Positions 49,626-59,240 of a stretch of 64,000 bases of DNA are shown here, piece by piece. Within the stretch, counting starts at the first letter, position 1, and every line of letters starts with the position of its first letter. This DNA is from JBFWVD01 sp050246915 (GTDB taxonomy: Bacteria > Actinomycetota > Acidimicrobiia > Acidimicrobiales > Ilumatobacteraceae). Below the pieces are notes generated by a model. It ran no database searches and was not told the DNA's origin. It saw only the letters and a list, made by a program, of their open reading frames with translations. The DNA lies in NCBI GenBank assembly GCA_050246915.1, contig JBFWVD010000025.1, forward strand, positions 4,979 through 68,978. The letters run 5' to 3'. Both the position numbers and the translations under genes were made by a program.

Positions 49626-49633
49626 CCGCCGAC

Positions 49634-50188
49634 GTGACCTCCCACGAACACCCAGACCTCGGACGCGTCCTGCTCTCCAAGGAGCAGATCGCCACTCGGA
49701 TCAGTGAGCTCGGCGCGCAGATCACCAACGACTATGCGGGACGCTCTGTCCTTCTGGTCGGGATCTTGAAAGGTGCCTTCGTGGTCATGGCCGATCTGTG
49801 CCGGGCCATCGAGATCCCCGTCGAGATCGACTTCATGGCCGTCAGCTCCTATGGATCGGCCACTCGCACGAGTGGTGTCGTGCGCATCGTGAAGGACCTC
49901 GACATCGACCTGGCCGGACGGGACGTGGTGCTCGTCGAGGACATCGTCGACTCCGGGCTCACCCTGCGCTACCTGCGCAAGTACCTCTCGGCCCGCAAGC
50001 CGGCGTCGCTCGAGGTGTGCGCCATGCTGGTGCGCGAGGAGTGTCCGCCCGAGACCCTGGCCAGCCTCAAGTACGTGGGTTTCACCCTCCCCAACGATTG
50101 GGTCGTGGGCTACGGCCTCGACACCGCGCAGCTGTGGCGCAACCTGCCCGACGTGCGTTCCTGGGTCGGCACCGACACGGCGTCATGA
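49634..50188 (+). CDS. hpt: Hypoxanthine phosphoribosyltransferase
   Basis: A 184-residue purine salvage enzyme converting hypoxanthine or guanine and PRPP to IMP or GMP. The PRPP-binding loop is VVLVEDIVDSGLTL and the flexible loop is FMAVSSYGSATRTSG; ILKGAF is the pyrophosphate loop. The tilS-hpt-ftsH order is widely conserved in bacteria. GTG start. Confidence 0.96.
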   Translation: MTSHEHPDLGRVLLSKEQIATRISELGAQITNDYAGRSVLLVGILKGAFVVMADLCRAIEIPVEIDFMAVSSYGSATRTSGVVRIVKDLDIDLAGRDVVLVEDIVDSGLTLRYLRKYLSARKPASLEVCAMLVREECPPETLASLKYVGFTLPNDWVVGYGLDTAQLWRNLPDVRSWVGTDTAS

Positions 50189-50264
50189 CGTGACCCGCAC
50201 CGTGTCGATCGCATGATCTGGCGACCGAACGCTCGACCGGAGTGGACATTTCCGGTCAGTCACG

Positions 50265-50270
50265 TACCCT
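50265..50270 (+). promoter_or_regulatory. -10 element (TACCCT) for ftsH
   Basis: TACCCT ends 11 bases before the GTG at 50282, predicting a leader of only a few bases. Confidence 0.4.
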
Positions 50271-50281
50271 GACCACTCGCT

Positions 50282-52117
<1,836 letters not shown>

Positions 52118-52129
52118 TGATCGTCGGCG

Positions 52130-52135
52130 TACACT
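52130..52135 (+). promoter_or_regulatory. -10 element (TACACT) upstream of the pseudophosphatase-like gene
   Basis: TACACT ends 8 bases before a GTG at 52144. That GTG opens a six-codon reading frame (VPKDVR) whose stop overlaps the ATG at 52161 as ATGA, so translation of the two could be coupled. Confidence 0.4.
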
Positions 52136-52160
52136 GGACGTTCGTGCCCAAGGACGTCCG

Positions 52161-52682
52161 ATGACCAGCCGAATGAAAGGCAAGTGGGCGCAGGGCATTC
52201 GCCCGCGGAACTTCGCGTGGGTCATCAAAGATGCCCTGGCTATTTGCGAGCGTCCGGGAGGCTACGGCGACAACCATCGCCGGGTCCGCCGCCAGGAAGA
52301 GATCATCTGGCTGCGCGAGCAAGGCTTCGGGCGAGTCATCTCGCTCATCCCCTCGCCCCACAACCTCCACAACTACGACGAGCTCGGCCTCGCCTATCTG
52401 CATCGACCGTTCGGGTCCTCCGACGACAATGCCGAGTTCCTCAACCGGTTCTATCCAGAGCTGCGTGGCCTGCTGAACAACAACGTGAAGGTCATCCTCC
52501 ACACCGAGGAGGTCGGTGATCGTCTCGCCGGGGTCCTGGGTGGGTATCTGCGCTGGACCGGCATGGTGACCGACATCCCTCAGGCGGTCTCGATCACCGA
52601 GAAGATCACCAACCGACAGCTCGAGACCCTCGGCCGCTCGCTGGTGCAGCTCGCCGGCGAGCTCCGCGTCCAGCGGACCTGA
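52161..52682 (+). CDS. Dual-specificity-phosphatase-like protein lacking the catalytic Cys
   Basis: A 173-residue protein. The middle (RVISLIPSPHNLHNYDELGL) and the loop VKVILHTEEVGDRLAGVLGGYL fit the PTP/DSP fold, where the P-loop is HCx5R. Here it reads HTEEVGDR: His and Arg are kept but Cys is Thr, so no phosphocysteine can form. It is a candidate pseudophosphatase that may bind phosphate or a partner. AAGGA lies 7 bases before the ATG. It sits between ftsH and the DUF2520-panC-nadB genes. The fold assignment is by motif only. Confidence 0.6.
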   Translation: MTSRMKGKWAQGIRPRNFAWVIKDALAICERPGGYGDNHRRVRRQEEIIWLREQGFGRVISLIPSPHNLHNYDELGLAYLHRPFGSSDDNAEFLNRFYPELRGLLNNNVKVILHTEEVGDRLAGVLGGYLRWTGMVTDIPQAVSITEKITNRQLETLGRSLVQLAGELRVQRT

Positions 52683-52695
52683 CCACCGCGAGACG

Positions 52696-53427
52696 TTGCC
52701 CCGCCGCCTGCGCGTCGTCGGACCGGGCCGAGCTGGCGGGGCGCTGAGCCTGGCGCTGGCCCAGGTGGGTTGGCGGCTGCTCCCGCCGGTGCGCCATGGC
52801 GACTCCCTCACGACCGCTGCCCGTGGCGTCGATGCCGTGCTCATCGCCACCCCTGACGGCGCTGTGGCCGATGTCGCCTCCCGCATCGAGCCGGTCGACA
52901 CCACCGTCGTGCTGCACTGCGCCGGATCGCTCGGCCTCGATGTGCTGGCGCCTCATCACCTTCGGGCCTCAGTGCATCCGCTCATGACGCTGCCGAGCGC
53001 CGCAGAGGGCGCGGCCCGTCTGCATGGCGGGTGGTTCGCCGTTGCTGGATCGCTACCGGAGGCCGACGCGCTGGCGGCGGAGCTCGTCGACGATCTCGGC
53101 GGACGATGGTTCAGGGTCGACGACGACCATCGGGCGCTCTACCACGCTGCTGCGGTCATTGCGTCGAACCACATCGTGGCGCTGCTCGGCCAGGTCGAGC
53201 GCGTCGCAGCCGGCGCCGGCGTGCCCATGGGTGCGTTCTTCGATCTCATCCGCGCATCGATCGACAACGTGGAGCAGCTCGGTCCTCGTCGGGCGCTCAC
53301 GGGTCCGGTGGCGCGTGGTGATTGGGACACGGTGGCTCGTCATGTTGCCGCTCTTCCCGAGAACGAGCGTGCGGGATACGAGGCGATGGTCGAGCTGGCG
53401 GACCGCCTCGTCGACCGGTCAGGCTGA
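52696..53427 (+). CDS. Rossmann-like/DUF2520 protein
   Basis: A 243-residue protein with an N-terminal Rossmann domain (LRVVGPGRAGGALSLALAQVG) and a C-terminal helical DUF2520 domain (LYHAAAVIASNHIVALLGQVE). The layout resembles NADP oxidoreductases such as ProC or ketopantoate reductase, and the gene commonly lies before panC, so a role around pantothenate synthesis is suspected but unproven. TTG start at 52696, 14 bases after the preceding gene. Confidence 0.88.
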   Translation: MPRRLRVVGPGRAGGALSLALAQVGWRLLPPVRHGDSLTTAARGVDAVLIATPDGAVADVASRIEPVDTTVVLHCAGSLGLDVLAPHHLRASVHPLMTLPSAAEGAARLHGGWFAVAGSLPEADALAAELVDDLGGRWFRVDDDHRALYHAAAVIASNHIVALLGQVERVAAGAGVPMGAFFDLIRASIDNVEQLGPRRALTGPVARGDWDTVARHVAALPENERAGYEAMVELADRLVDRSG

Positions 53428-53431
53428 CCGG

Positions 53432-54289
53432 ATGCAGGTCGTGCACACGATTGACGAGGCCCGAACGATCCTCGATGGTTGGCGGTCCGGCGGAGCGAAG
53501 ATCGGATTCGTGCCGACGATGGGTGCACTCCATGCCGGGCACCGAACGCTCATCGAACGATCGGTGGCCGAACGCGATCGCACCGCGGTGTCGGTGTTCG
53601 TGAACCCGTTGCAGTTCGGCGCCAACGAAGACCTCAGTCGCTATCCGCGCACATTGGACGCCGACTCGCAGACGGCCTCGCAGGTTGGTGCCGACCTGGT
53701 GTTCGCCCCGTCGGTGAACGAGATGTACCCACAGCCGGTGTGGACCTCGATCCGCGTCAACCACATCACCGATCCGCTCGAGGGTGCCAACCGCCCCGGT
53801 CACTTCGATGGTGTGGCCACTGTCGTGCACAAGCTGTTCAACATCATCGGGGCGTGCACCGCCTACTTCGGGGAGAAGGACTGGCAGCAGCTGGCCACCA
53901 TCCGCCGCATGGTCACCGATCTGTCAATTCCTGTTGACATCGTCGGTTGTCCGACCGTTCGCGAGCACGACGGGCTGGCGTTGTCGAGCCGCAATGTCTT
54001 CCTCGATCCCGAGCAGCGACGCGAGGCGGTGGCGTTGTCGCGAGCGTTGCGTCATGGCATCGACCTGATCGCCGCCGGTGAGCGCGATCCGTCGGTGGTG
54101 GAGAGCGCGATGGCCGCCATGATCCCGGCCATCGCGAAACTCGACTACATCGTCGTGGTCGACGCGGCAACGTTGCAGCCCGTGAGCCCGCTGGCCGGCG
54201 TGCTACGGCTGCTGGTGGCGGCGCGGTTTCCATCGGCACGACTCATCGACAACATGGGCATCGACCTGACCCGGCAGGGGGACACGTGA
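53432..54289 (+). CDS. panC: Pantothenate synthetase
   Basis: A 285-residue enzyme joining pantoate and beta-alanine with ATP. Motifs are VPTMGALHAGH (HIGH-like), VNPLQFGANEDLSRYPR, GHFDGVATVV, FGEKDWQQL and the KMSKS-like LSSRNVFL. The ATG at 53432 follows the DUF2520 stop by four bases, and its stop overlaps nadB by GTGA. A palindrome relic (CAATTCCTGTTG, two mismatches) lies at 53925-53936. Confidence 0.96.
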   Translation: MQVVHTIDEARTILDGWRSGGAKIGFVPTMGALHAGHRTLIERSVAERDRTAVSVFVNPLQFGANEDLSRYPRTLDADSQTASQVGADLVFAPSVNEMYPQPVWTSIRVNHITDPLEGANRPGHFDGVATVVHKLFNIIGACTAYFGEKDWQQLATIRRMVTDLSIPVDIVGCPTVREHDGLALSSRNVFLDPEQRREAVALSRALRHGIDLIAAGERDPSVVESAMAAMIPAIAKLDYIVVVDAATLQPVSPLAGVLRLLVAARFPSARLIDNMGIDLTRQGDT

Positions 54290-55872
54290 TCGACGAAGAG
54301 CTCGACCTGTTGGTGGTGGGCTCCGGTGTTGCGGGTCTGTCCGCAGCTGTGCGCGCGGCCAACCAGGTGGGTCTGCGCGTCGGGGTGCTCACCAAGGCCA
54401 CGCTCGAGCAGGCGGCCACTCGCTGGGCGCAAGGTGGCGTAGCCGCCGTGCTCGGCGGTGATCCCGACTCCACCGATCTGCACCTCGCCGACACGCTCGG
54501 TGCCGGTGCCGGGTTGTGCGATCGCGACGCGGTTCGGGTGCTGGTCGACGAGGGACCGACGCGGGTCACCGAGCTCATCGCCATGGGCGCCATGTTCGAC
54601 CGTGACGCGTCGGGTCAATTGCAATTGGCGCGCGAGGGTGGGCATTCATTGCCGCGCATCGTGCATGCCGGCGGCGCGGCCACCGGGGCGGAGATCGAGC
54701 GAGCGCTCGTCGTTGCCGTGCAACAGACGGCGGCGGCGTTGTACGAGCGATGGTTCGCCCTCGACCTCGTCGTACGCAACGGACGTTGCGCGGGTGTGAA
54801 GGCACTCAGCCCTGCTGGTGAAATTCGCACGGTGCTGGCCAAGCACGTGCTGCTCGCCACGGGCGGGAGCGGGCAGGTGTTCCACGCCACCACCAACCCC
54901 CTCGAGTCGACCGGCGATGGCTTGGCCATGGCGCTACGCGCTGGCGTGGCCTGTGCGGACGTCGAGTTCATGCAGTTCCATCCCACCGCGCTCGCGGTGG
55001 CCAAGATGCCCAAGCCGTTGCTCACCGAAGCACTGCGGGGGCACGGCGCGTTGCTGCGGGACATGAAGGGGGAGCGCTTCATCGACGAGCTGCAACCGCG
55101 CGATGTGGTGAGCCGCGCCGAGACGGCGGTGATGATCGAGCAGGAGACCGATCACGTGTGGCTCGATGCCACCGGTCTCGAAGAGTTCGCCGATCGTTTC
55201 CCGACCTTGGCCAACGAACTCACTGCCGTGGGACTCGACCCGGCCAAGGACTGGCTGCCGGTCGCGCCCGCTGCCCACTACCACTGCGGTGGTGTGGTCA
55301 CCGATATCGACGGTGCCACCAGCCTGCCGGGACTGTGGGCCGCCGGAGAGGTGGCCTGCACTGGTGTTCACGGTGCCAATCGCTTGGCGTCCAACTCACT
55401 GCTCGAGGGCATGGTGTTCGGCCCCCGGGTCATCGAAGCGTTGGAAGACGGCGTATCGGGACCCCGACCTACGGGGGCGATGCGGGCCGTGCTCCTCGGT
55501 GACGCCATTCCCAGCGGCGTGATCGGCGGCATCCTCGTGCAACTGCCGGAAGTGTCCGAGCAACGCGTATCGGGCGATGCGGCGTCGTTGCGCGATCAAC
55601 TGCAGCGGGTCATGACCGCCAAGGCGGGTGTGTTGCGCGATCACGATTCGTTGGAGTCAGCCACCGGTCTCGCCCGCGCCGTCGAAGCGGCATCGGAAGC
55701 ACCCACCACGTCGGCCGAGGTGGAGGTGCGCAACCTCGGGTCGGTGGCGGCCGCCATCGCGGCGACGGGACTCATGCGTTCCGAGAGCCGCGGTTGCCAC
55801 ACCCGCAGCGACTACCCGGAGTCGAACGCCGCGCTACGAGTGCGCCTCATCGTGTCCGGCACGCCGCACTGA
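54286..55872 (+). CDS. nadB: L-aspartate oxidase
   Basis: A 528-residue FAD enzyme that oxidises aspartate to iminoaspartate, the first step of NAD synthesis. The FAD motif is VVGSGVAGLSAA, followed by RWAQGGVAAVLGG, GGSGQVFHATTNPLESTGDG and HGANRLASNSLLEG, with the C-terminal helical domain present. GTG start in a GTGA overlap with panC. nadA is not in the window. It contains a CAATTNNAATTG copy. Confidence 0.96.
   Translation: MIDEELDLLVVGSGVAGLSAAVRAANQVGLRVGVLTKATLEQAATRWAQGGVAAVLGGDPDSTDLHLADTLGAGAGLCDRDAVRVLVDEGPTRVTELIAMGAMFDRDASGQLQLAREGGHSLPRIVHAGGAATGAEIERALVVAVQQTAAALYERWFALDLVVRNGRCAGVKALSPAGEIRTVLAKHVLLATGGSGQVFHATTNPLESTGDGLAMALRAGVACADVEFMQFHPTALAVAKMPKPLLTEALRGHGALLRDMKGERFIDELQPRDVVSRAETAVMIEQETDHVWLDATGLEEFADRFPTLANELTAVGLDPAKDWLPVAPAAHYHCGGVVTDIDGATSLPGLWAAGEVACTGVHGANRLASNSLLEGMVFGPRVIEALEDGVSGPRPTGAMRAVLLGDAIPSGVIGGILVQLPEVSEQRVSGDAASLRDQLQRVMTAKAGVLRDHDSLESATGLARAVEAASEAPTTSAEVEVRNLGSVAAAIAATGLMRSESRGCHTRSDYPESNAALRVRLIVSGTPH
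54616..54627. repeat. CAATTNNAATTG palindrome, copy 6
   Basis: CAATTGCAATTG in nadB, read as Gln-Leu-Gln-Leu-Ala with CAA and TTG codons. Confidence 0.9.
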
Positions 55873-55905
55873 CTCGCTGACGCGACGCGTCCGGCGTGTG
55901 ACGCG

Positions 55906-56424
55906 CTACGGCGCCGCCCACATTCGTTGTGCAAGTTCCCAGCGATCGGCCACTTGCCACTCGCGGGCCCAGCGCTCGATGTAGTTCCGATCAAGGGCCG
56001 GTCGGGTGGCGAGTATCGACTCGATGTCGTCGCGATCCCTGGGCCGCCAGGCGATCAGCTTGTGGACGATGACGTCCTCGACCGTGAGCCAACCATCGAC
56101 CGCACGATCGTGGGCTTCGAGTTGGTAGTCGGTTTCGATCTTCAGCAGATCGACCACGACGCTGTTGCCGTTGGCATCTCGACCACGGATGAAGGCCAGG
56201 TACGGGTCCCCACCCTCATCGGCGACCTCCCGGTAGTCGAGACCGAGCGCTTCGGCGGCCGCGGCGACGCCGGCCAGGGAGCGAACGAGGAAGTCGATGT
56301 CGGTGGTCTCGCGGGGTACGAGCCGGAACCGCAGCGCCGCGAATGCCCCGATTCCGACCGGCTCAGCGCCGAGGTCAGTCAGCAGCGCGCGGAATCGTTC
56401 GACGTAGTCCAAGGGACTCGGCAT
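55906..56424 (-). CDS. AbiEii-like nucleotidyltransferase
   Basis: A 172-residue protein of the nucleotidyltransferase superfamily. GAFAALRFRLVPRETTDIDF gives the DxD metal site (Asp-Ile-Asp), and a third Asp is in SVVVDLLKIE. The later part (TVEDVIVHKLIAWRPRDRDD) matches the AbiEii/DUF1814-like group, in which type IV toxins modify tRNA or nucleotides. The ATG at 56424 lies inside the upstream gene, with a 50-base overlap. The pair interrupts the nadB-nadC region. Confidence 0.75.
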   Translation of the reverse strand: MPSPLDYVERFRALLTDLGAEPVGIGAFAALRFRLVPRETTDIDFLVRSLAGVAAAAEALGLDYREVADEGGDPYLAFIRGRDANGNSVVVDLLKIETDYQLEAHDRAVDGWLTVEDVIVHKLIAWRPRDRDDIESILATRPALDRNYIERWAREWQVADRWELAQRMWAAP

Positions 56425-56602
56425 ATCGATACAGCTCCGATTCGGTCTTGAGGGGCTCACGCCCCTCGTTGGCACGCTCGGTGTCGATCCATTCGTGCAC
56501 GGCGAGCCGCCAGCTCGGCGAACCCTCGTCGTCGTGCGGTTGGCTCGCGAGCGCGGCGACCTGACGATTCCAGCGTCGACGGTCCTCGGCACTCACCACC
56601 AT
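56375..56602 (-). CDS. Small partner protein of the nucleotidyltransferase
   Basis: A 75-residue hydrophilic protein (EDRRRWNRQVAALASQPHDD, then LAVHEWIDTERANEGREPLK). It overlaps the nucleotidyltransferase by 50 bases, implying co-translation. TACCGT lies 7 bases before its ATG. It could be the antitoxin or a regulator of the enzyme, but no fold was recognised. Size and order fit a toxin-antitoxin layout. Confidence 0.6.
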   Translation of the reverse strand: MVVSAEDRRRWNRQVAALASQPHDDEGSPSWRLAVHEWIDTERANEGREPLKTESELYRYAESLGLRRTIPRAAD

Positions 56603-56609
56603 GACCGGA

Positions 56610-56615
56610 ACGGTA
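56610..56615 (-). promoter_or_regulatory. -10 element (TACCGT) for the nucleotidyltransferase module
   Basis: On the minus strand TACCGT ends 7 bases before the ATG at 56602. GTGACG lies about 17 bases further upstream as a possible -35. Confidence 0.5.
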
Positions 56616-56660
56616 CAGCCGTCGAGGTCGTCGCGTCACCAATGGACGACGGGCCGTCAG

Positions 56661-56666
56661 TAGTGT
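56661..56666 (+). promoter_or_regulatory. -10 element (TAGTGT) for DUF2510/scramblase gene
   Basis: TAGTGT ends 8 bases before the ATG at 56675 and supports that start over an upstream in-frame ATG at 56495. Confidence 0.5.
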
Positions 56667-56674
56667 CCCGGCCC

Positions 56675-57523
56675 ATGTCCACCACTCCTGCCAACTGGTA
56701 CCCCGACCCGTTGCGTCGCCATCAACTGCGCTACTGGGACGGGCAGGCATGGACGGACCATGTGAGTGACAACGGAATCCAAGGCACCGATCCGGTCGCT
56801 GTGCCACCTCCGCCGGTGACGAGCGCGGGCCCGACGTTCGGCAACAACAAGGTGGCCGATCAAGTGGTGGGATTGGGCATGCGCGGTGCGGGCGTGGATG
56901 CCACGCACCTGCCGAGGGGCACCGGCACGTTCTTCGGTGAGCCAGTGCTGGTGGTGAACCAGAAGGCGAAGCTCATCGAGGTCACCAACCAGTACGCGGT
57001 GTACGACCGCGACGGAAAGCAGATCGGCTACGTGACCGAGGTCGGTCAGTCGACCGCGAAGAAGGTGCTGCGCGTCGTTTCCAGCCTCGATCAGTTCATG
57101 ACCCATCGCCTCGAGGCGCGCGACATGAACAACAACGTGGTGTTGCAGTTGACCCGTCCACGCAAGGTTCTCAAGTCCACCGTCATCGTCGCCGACGGCG
57201 CCGGCAACGAGATCGGCCGCATCGTGCAGGAGAACGCCATCGGCAAGATCCACTTCGGTCTCGAAGCCGGCGGCAACCGGCTGGGGGAGATCCGGGCCGA
57301 GAACTGGCGGGCATGGAATTTCGCCATCGACGACGCGTCGGGCACCGAGGTCGCTCGCATCACCAAGACGTTCGAAGGGGTGATGAAGACCATGTTCACG
57401 TCTGCTGACAACTACGTCGTGCAACTGCACACCGCCATCCCCCAACCCCTGCTCTCGCTCGTGGTGGCCTCGGCGCTCAGCGTCGACACGGCGCTCAAGC
57501 AGGATGCCCGAGGCTTCGGCTGA
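56675..57523 (+). CDS. DUF2510 domain fused to a LURP-one/scramblase-like domain
   Basis: A 282-residue protein. Residues about 6-34 are a DUF2510 module (ANWYPDPLRRHQLRYWDGQA), a short actinobacterial domain ending in Trp-rich sequence. After a Pro-rich linker, residues about 80-275 form a twelve-strand beta-barrel of the phospholipid scramblase/LURP-one type (LVVNQKAKLIEVTNQYAVYD, NWRAWNFAIDDASGTEVARI). These folds bind membranes or lipids; scrambling activity is not implied. It lies between the nucleotidyltransferase pair and nadC. Confidence 0.88.
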   Translation: MSTTPANWYPDPLRRHQLRYWDGQAWTDHVSDNGIQGTDPVAVPPPPVTSAGPTFGNNKVADQVVGLGMRGAGVDATHLPRGTGTFFGEPVLVVNQKAKLIEVTNQYAVYDRDGKQIGYVTEVGQSTAKKVLRVVSSLDQFMTHRLEARDMNNNVVLQLTRPRKVLKSTVIVADGAGNEIGRIVQENAIGKIHFGLEAGGNRLGEIRAENWRAWNFAIDDASGTEVARITKTFEGVMKTMFTSADNYVVQLHTAIPQPLLSLVVASALSVDTALKQDARGFG

Positions 57524-57567
57524 TCGTGATGCGTCCAGCGGACCCGATCCGCTAGACATCGAGCCGT

Positions 57568-58428
57568 ATGCCGAGTCCCTTCGATCCACCGATCACCGCC
57601 GTTCGAGAGATCGTGACGCGAGCACTCGCCGAAGACCTCGAACCACTCGGTGATCTCACGGCATCGTTGGTGCCCGCCGGAGCGATGGTGCGGGCCGACA
57701 TACGGAGCCGGGGAACCGGGGTCCTGGCCGGAACTGCGTGTGCCGATGAGGTGTGCCGCCAGGTCGACCCGTCGATCATCGTGACGTGGCATCGCCGCGA
57801 CGGCGAACCGCTCACGCCAGGGACCGTGGCCGGCGAGCTGAGCGGACCGCTGGCGTCCGTGCTCACCGCCGAGCGCAGTGCGCTCAACTTCCTGTGCCAT
57901 CTCTCGGGGGTCGCGTCGGCAACGGCCCGGTTCGTTGCTGCGGTGCGCACCGCTAATCCGAGTGTGCGGTTGTGGGACACCCGCAAGACACTGCCCGGCC
58001 TGCGAGCACTGGAGAAGGCTGCGGTGCGCGCCGGTGGAGCGGTGAACCATCGCGGCAACCTCAGCGACTTCATCTTGGTAAAGGACAACCATCTCGCCGG
58101 GTTCACGATCACCGAAGCAGTGCAGCGAGCCAAGGATCGTTGGCCCGGCCGTACCGTCGAGGTGGAGTGCGATCGCATCGAGCAGGTGCGTGAGGCTGTT
58201 GCCGCGGGGGCGACGATGGTGATGCTCGACAACATGACTCCCGAGCAGGTGGCCGAGTGCGTGCGCCTCGTCGACCATCGTGTCTTGGTGGAGGTGTCGG
58301 GAGGCATCACGCTCGACAACATCGGTGGCTACGCATCGGCCGGTCCCGATCTGATCTCCACCAGCGCGATCACCCAGAGCGCACCGGCGTTCGACCTTGG
58401 CCTCGATCTGCACGTGGAGTTGGTCTGA
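57568..58428 (+). CDS. nadC: Nicotinate-nucleotide pyrophosphorylase (QPRTase)
   Basis: A 286-residue enzyme that turns quinolinate and PRPP into nicotinate mononucleotide. Conserved motifs are ALAEDLEPLGDLTASLV, TRKTLPGLRALEKAAVRAGG, HRGNLSDFILVKDNH, VEVECDRIEQV and VEVSGGITLDNI. Its stop overlaps coaX by one base (TGATG), so the two are coupled. With nadB it supplies de novo NAD. Confidence 0.96.
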   Translation: MPSPFDPPITAVREIVTRALAEDLEPLGDLTASLVPAGAMVRADIRSRGTGVLAGTACADEVCRQVDPSIIVTWHRRDGEPLTPGTVAGELSGPLASVLTAERSALNFLCHLSGVASATARFVAAVRTANPSVRLWDTRKTLPGLRALEKAAVRAGGAVNHRGNLSDFILVKDNHLAGFTITEAVQRAKDRWPGRTVEVECDRIEQVREAVAAGATMVMLDNMTPEQVAECVRLVDHRVLVEVSGGITLDNIGGYASAGPDLISTSAITQSAPAFDLGLDLHVELV

Positions 58429-59198
58429 TGTTGTTGGCCATCGATGTCGGGAACACGCAGACGCTGATCGGCCTCTACGAGAAGGACAAGCCCGAGCTCA
58501 CCGATCACTGGCGCCTCGCCACGCACGACGAGCGCACCCGCGACGAGTACGCCCTGATGGTGCAGGAGTTCCTCGGCTTCGGGGGTTTCGATCTCGACGA
58601 TGTGTCCGGCGTGGCCATCAGCTCGGTGGTCCCCAAGGTCACGTTCGCGCTGCGAGCCATGTGCACCAAGTACATCGGTACCGATCCGGTCGTCATCGAG
58701 CCCGGCGTTCGCACTGGCATGCCCATCCGCTACGACGATCCAAAGGAGGTCGGTGCCGATCGCATTGCCAATGCCATCGGCGCGTTCGACCTCTTCGGTG
58801 GCCCGACGATCGTGGTCGACTTCGGGACCGCGACCACGTTCGATGTGGTGAGCGCCAAGGGCGAGTATCTCGGAGGCGCCATCGTGCCCGGTGTCGAAGT
58901 GAGCCTCGACGCGTTGTTCGGCAAGGCGGCCGGGCTTCGTCGTGTGGAGCTGGCCAAGCCTCGCAGCGTGATCGGCCGATCGACCGCCGAGGCGATCCAA
59001 GCCGGCGTGTTGTACGGCACCGCCGCGCAGGTGGACGGGATCTGCCGGCAGATCATCGATGAGATCGGACCGTGCACGGTGGTCGCCACCGGAGGATTGG
59101 CGTCGATCGTTCGGCCGTACTCCAAGAGCATCGCCCACATGGAGCCATGGCTCACCCTGCACGGGTTGCGGATGGTCTACCTACGCAACCGAGGTTGA
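58428..59198 (+). CDS. coaX: Type III pantothenate kinase
   Basis: A 256-residue ASKHA-fold kinase for the first committed step of CoA synthesis. Motifs are LLAIDVGNTQT (PHOSPHATE 1), GADRIANAIGAF, IVVDFGTATTFDVV and the C-terminal VVATGGLAS. The TGATG junction with nadC fixes the start. The pathway link with panC 4 kb upstream is clear. Confidence 0.95.
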   Translation: MLLAIDVGNTQTLIGLYEKDKPELTDHWRLATHDERTRDEYALMVQEFLGFGGFDLDDVSGVAISSVVPKVTFALRAMCTKYIGTDPVVIEPGVRTGMPIRYDDPKEVGADRIANAIGAFDLFGGPTIVVDFGTATTFDVVSAKGEYLGGAIVPGVEVSLDALFGKAAGLRRVELAKPRSVIGRSTAEAIQAGVLYGTAAQVDGICRQIIDEIGPCTVVATGGLASIVRPYSKSIAHMEPWLTLHGLRMVYLRNRG

Positions 59199-59240
59199 CG
59201 CGCGGCGGTCTGGTCGCCTCGGACGAATGGCTGACGCGGC

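Noticed and set aside
55879..55891. GACGCG-A-CGCGTC dyad after nadB as terminator
   Set aside because: A one-base loop cannot close a hairpin of this size efficiently and GC-rich palindromes of 6 bp are common by chance here.
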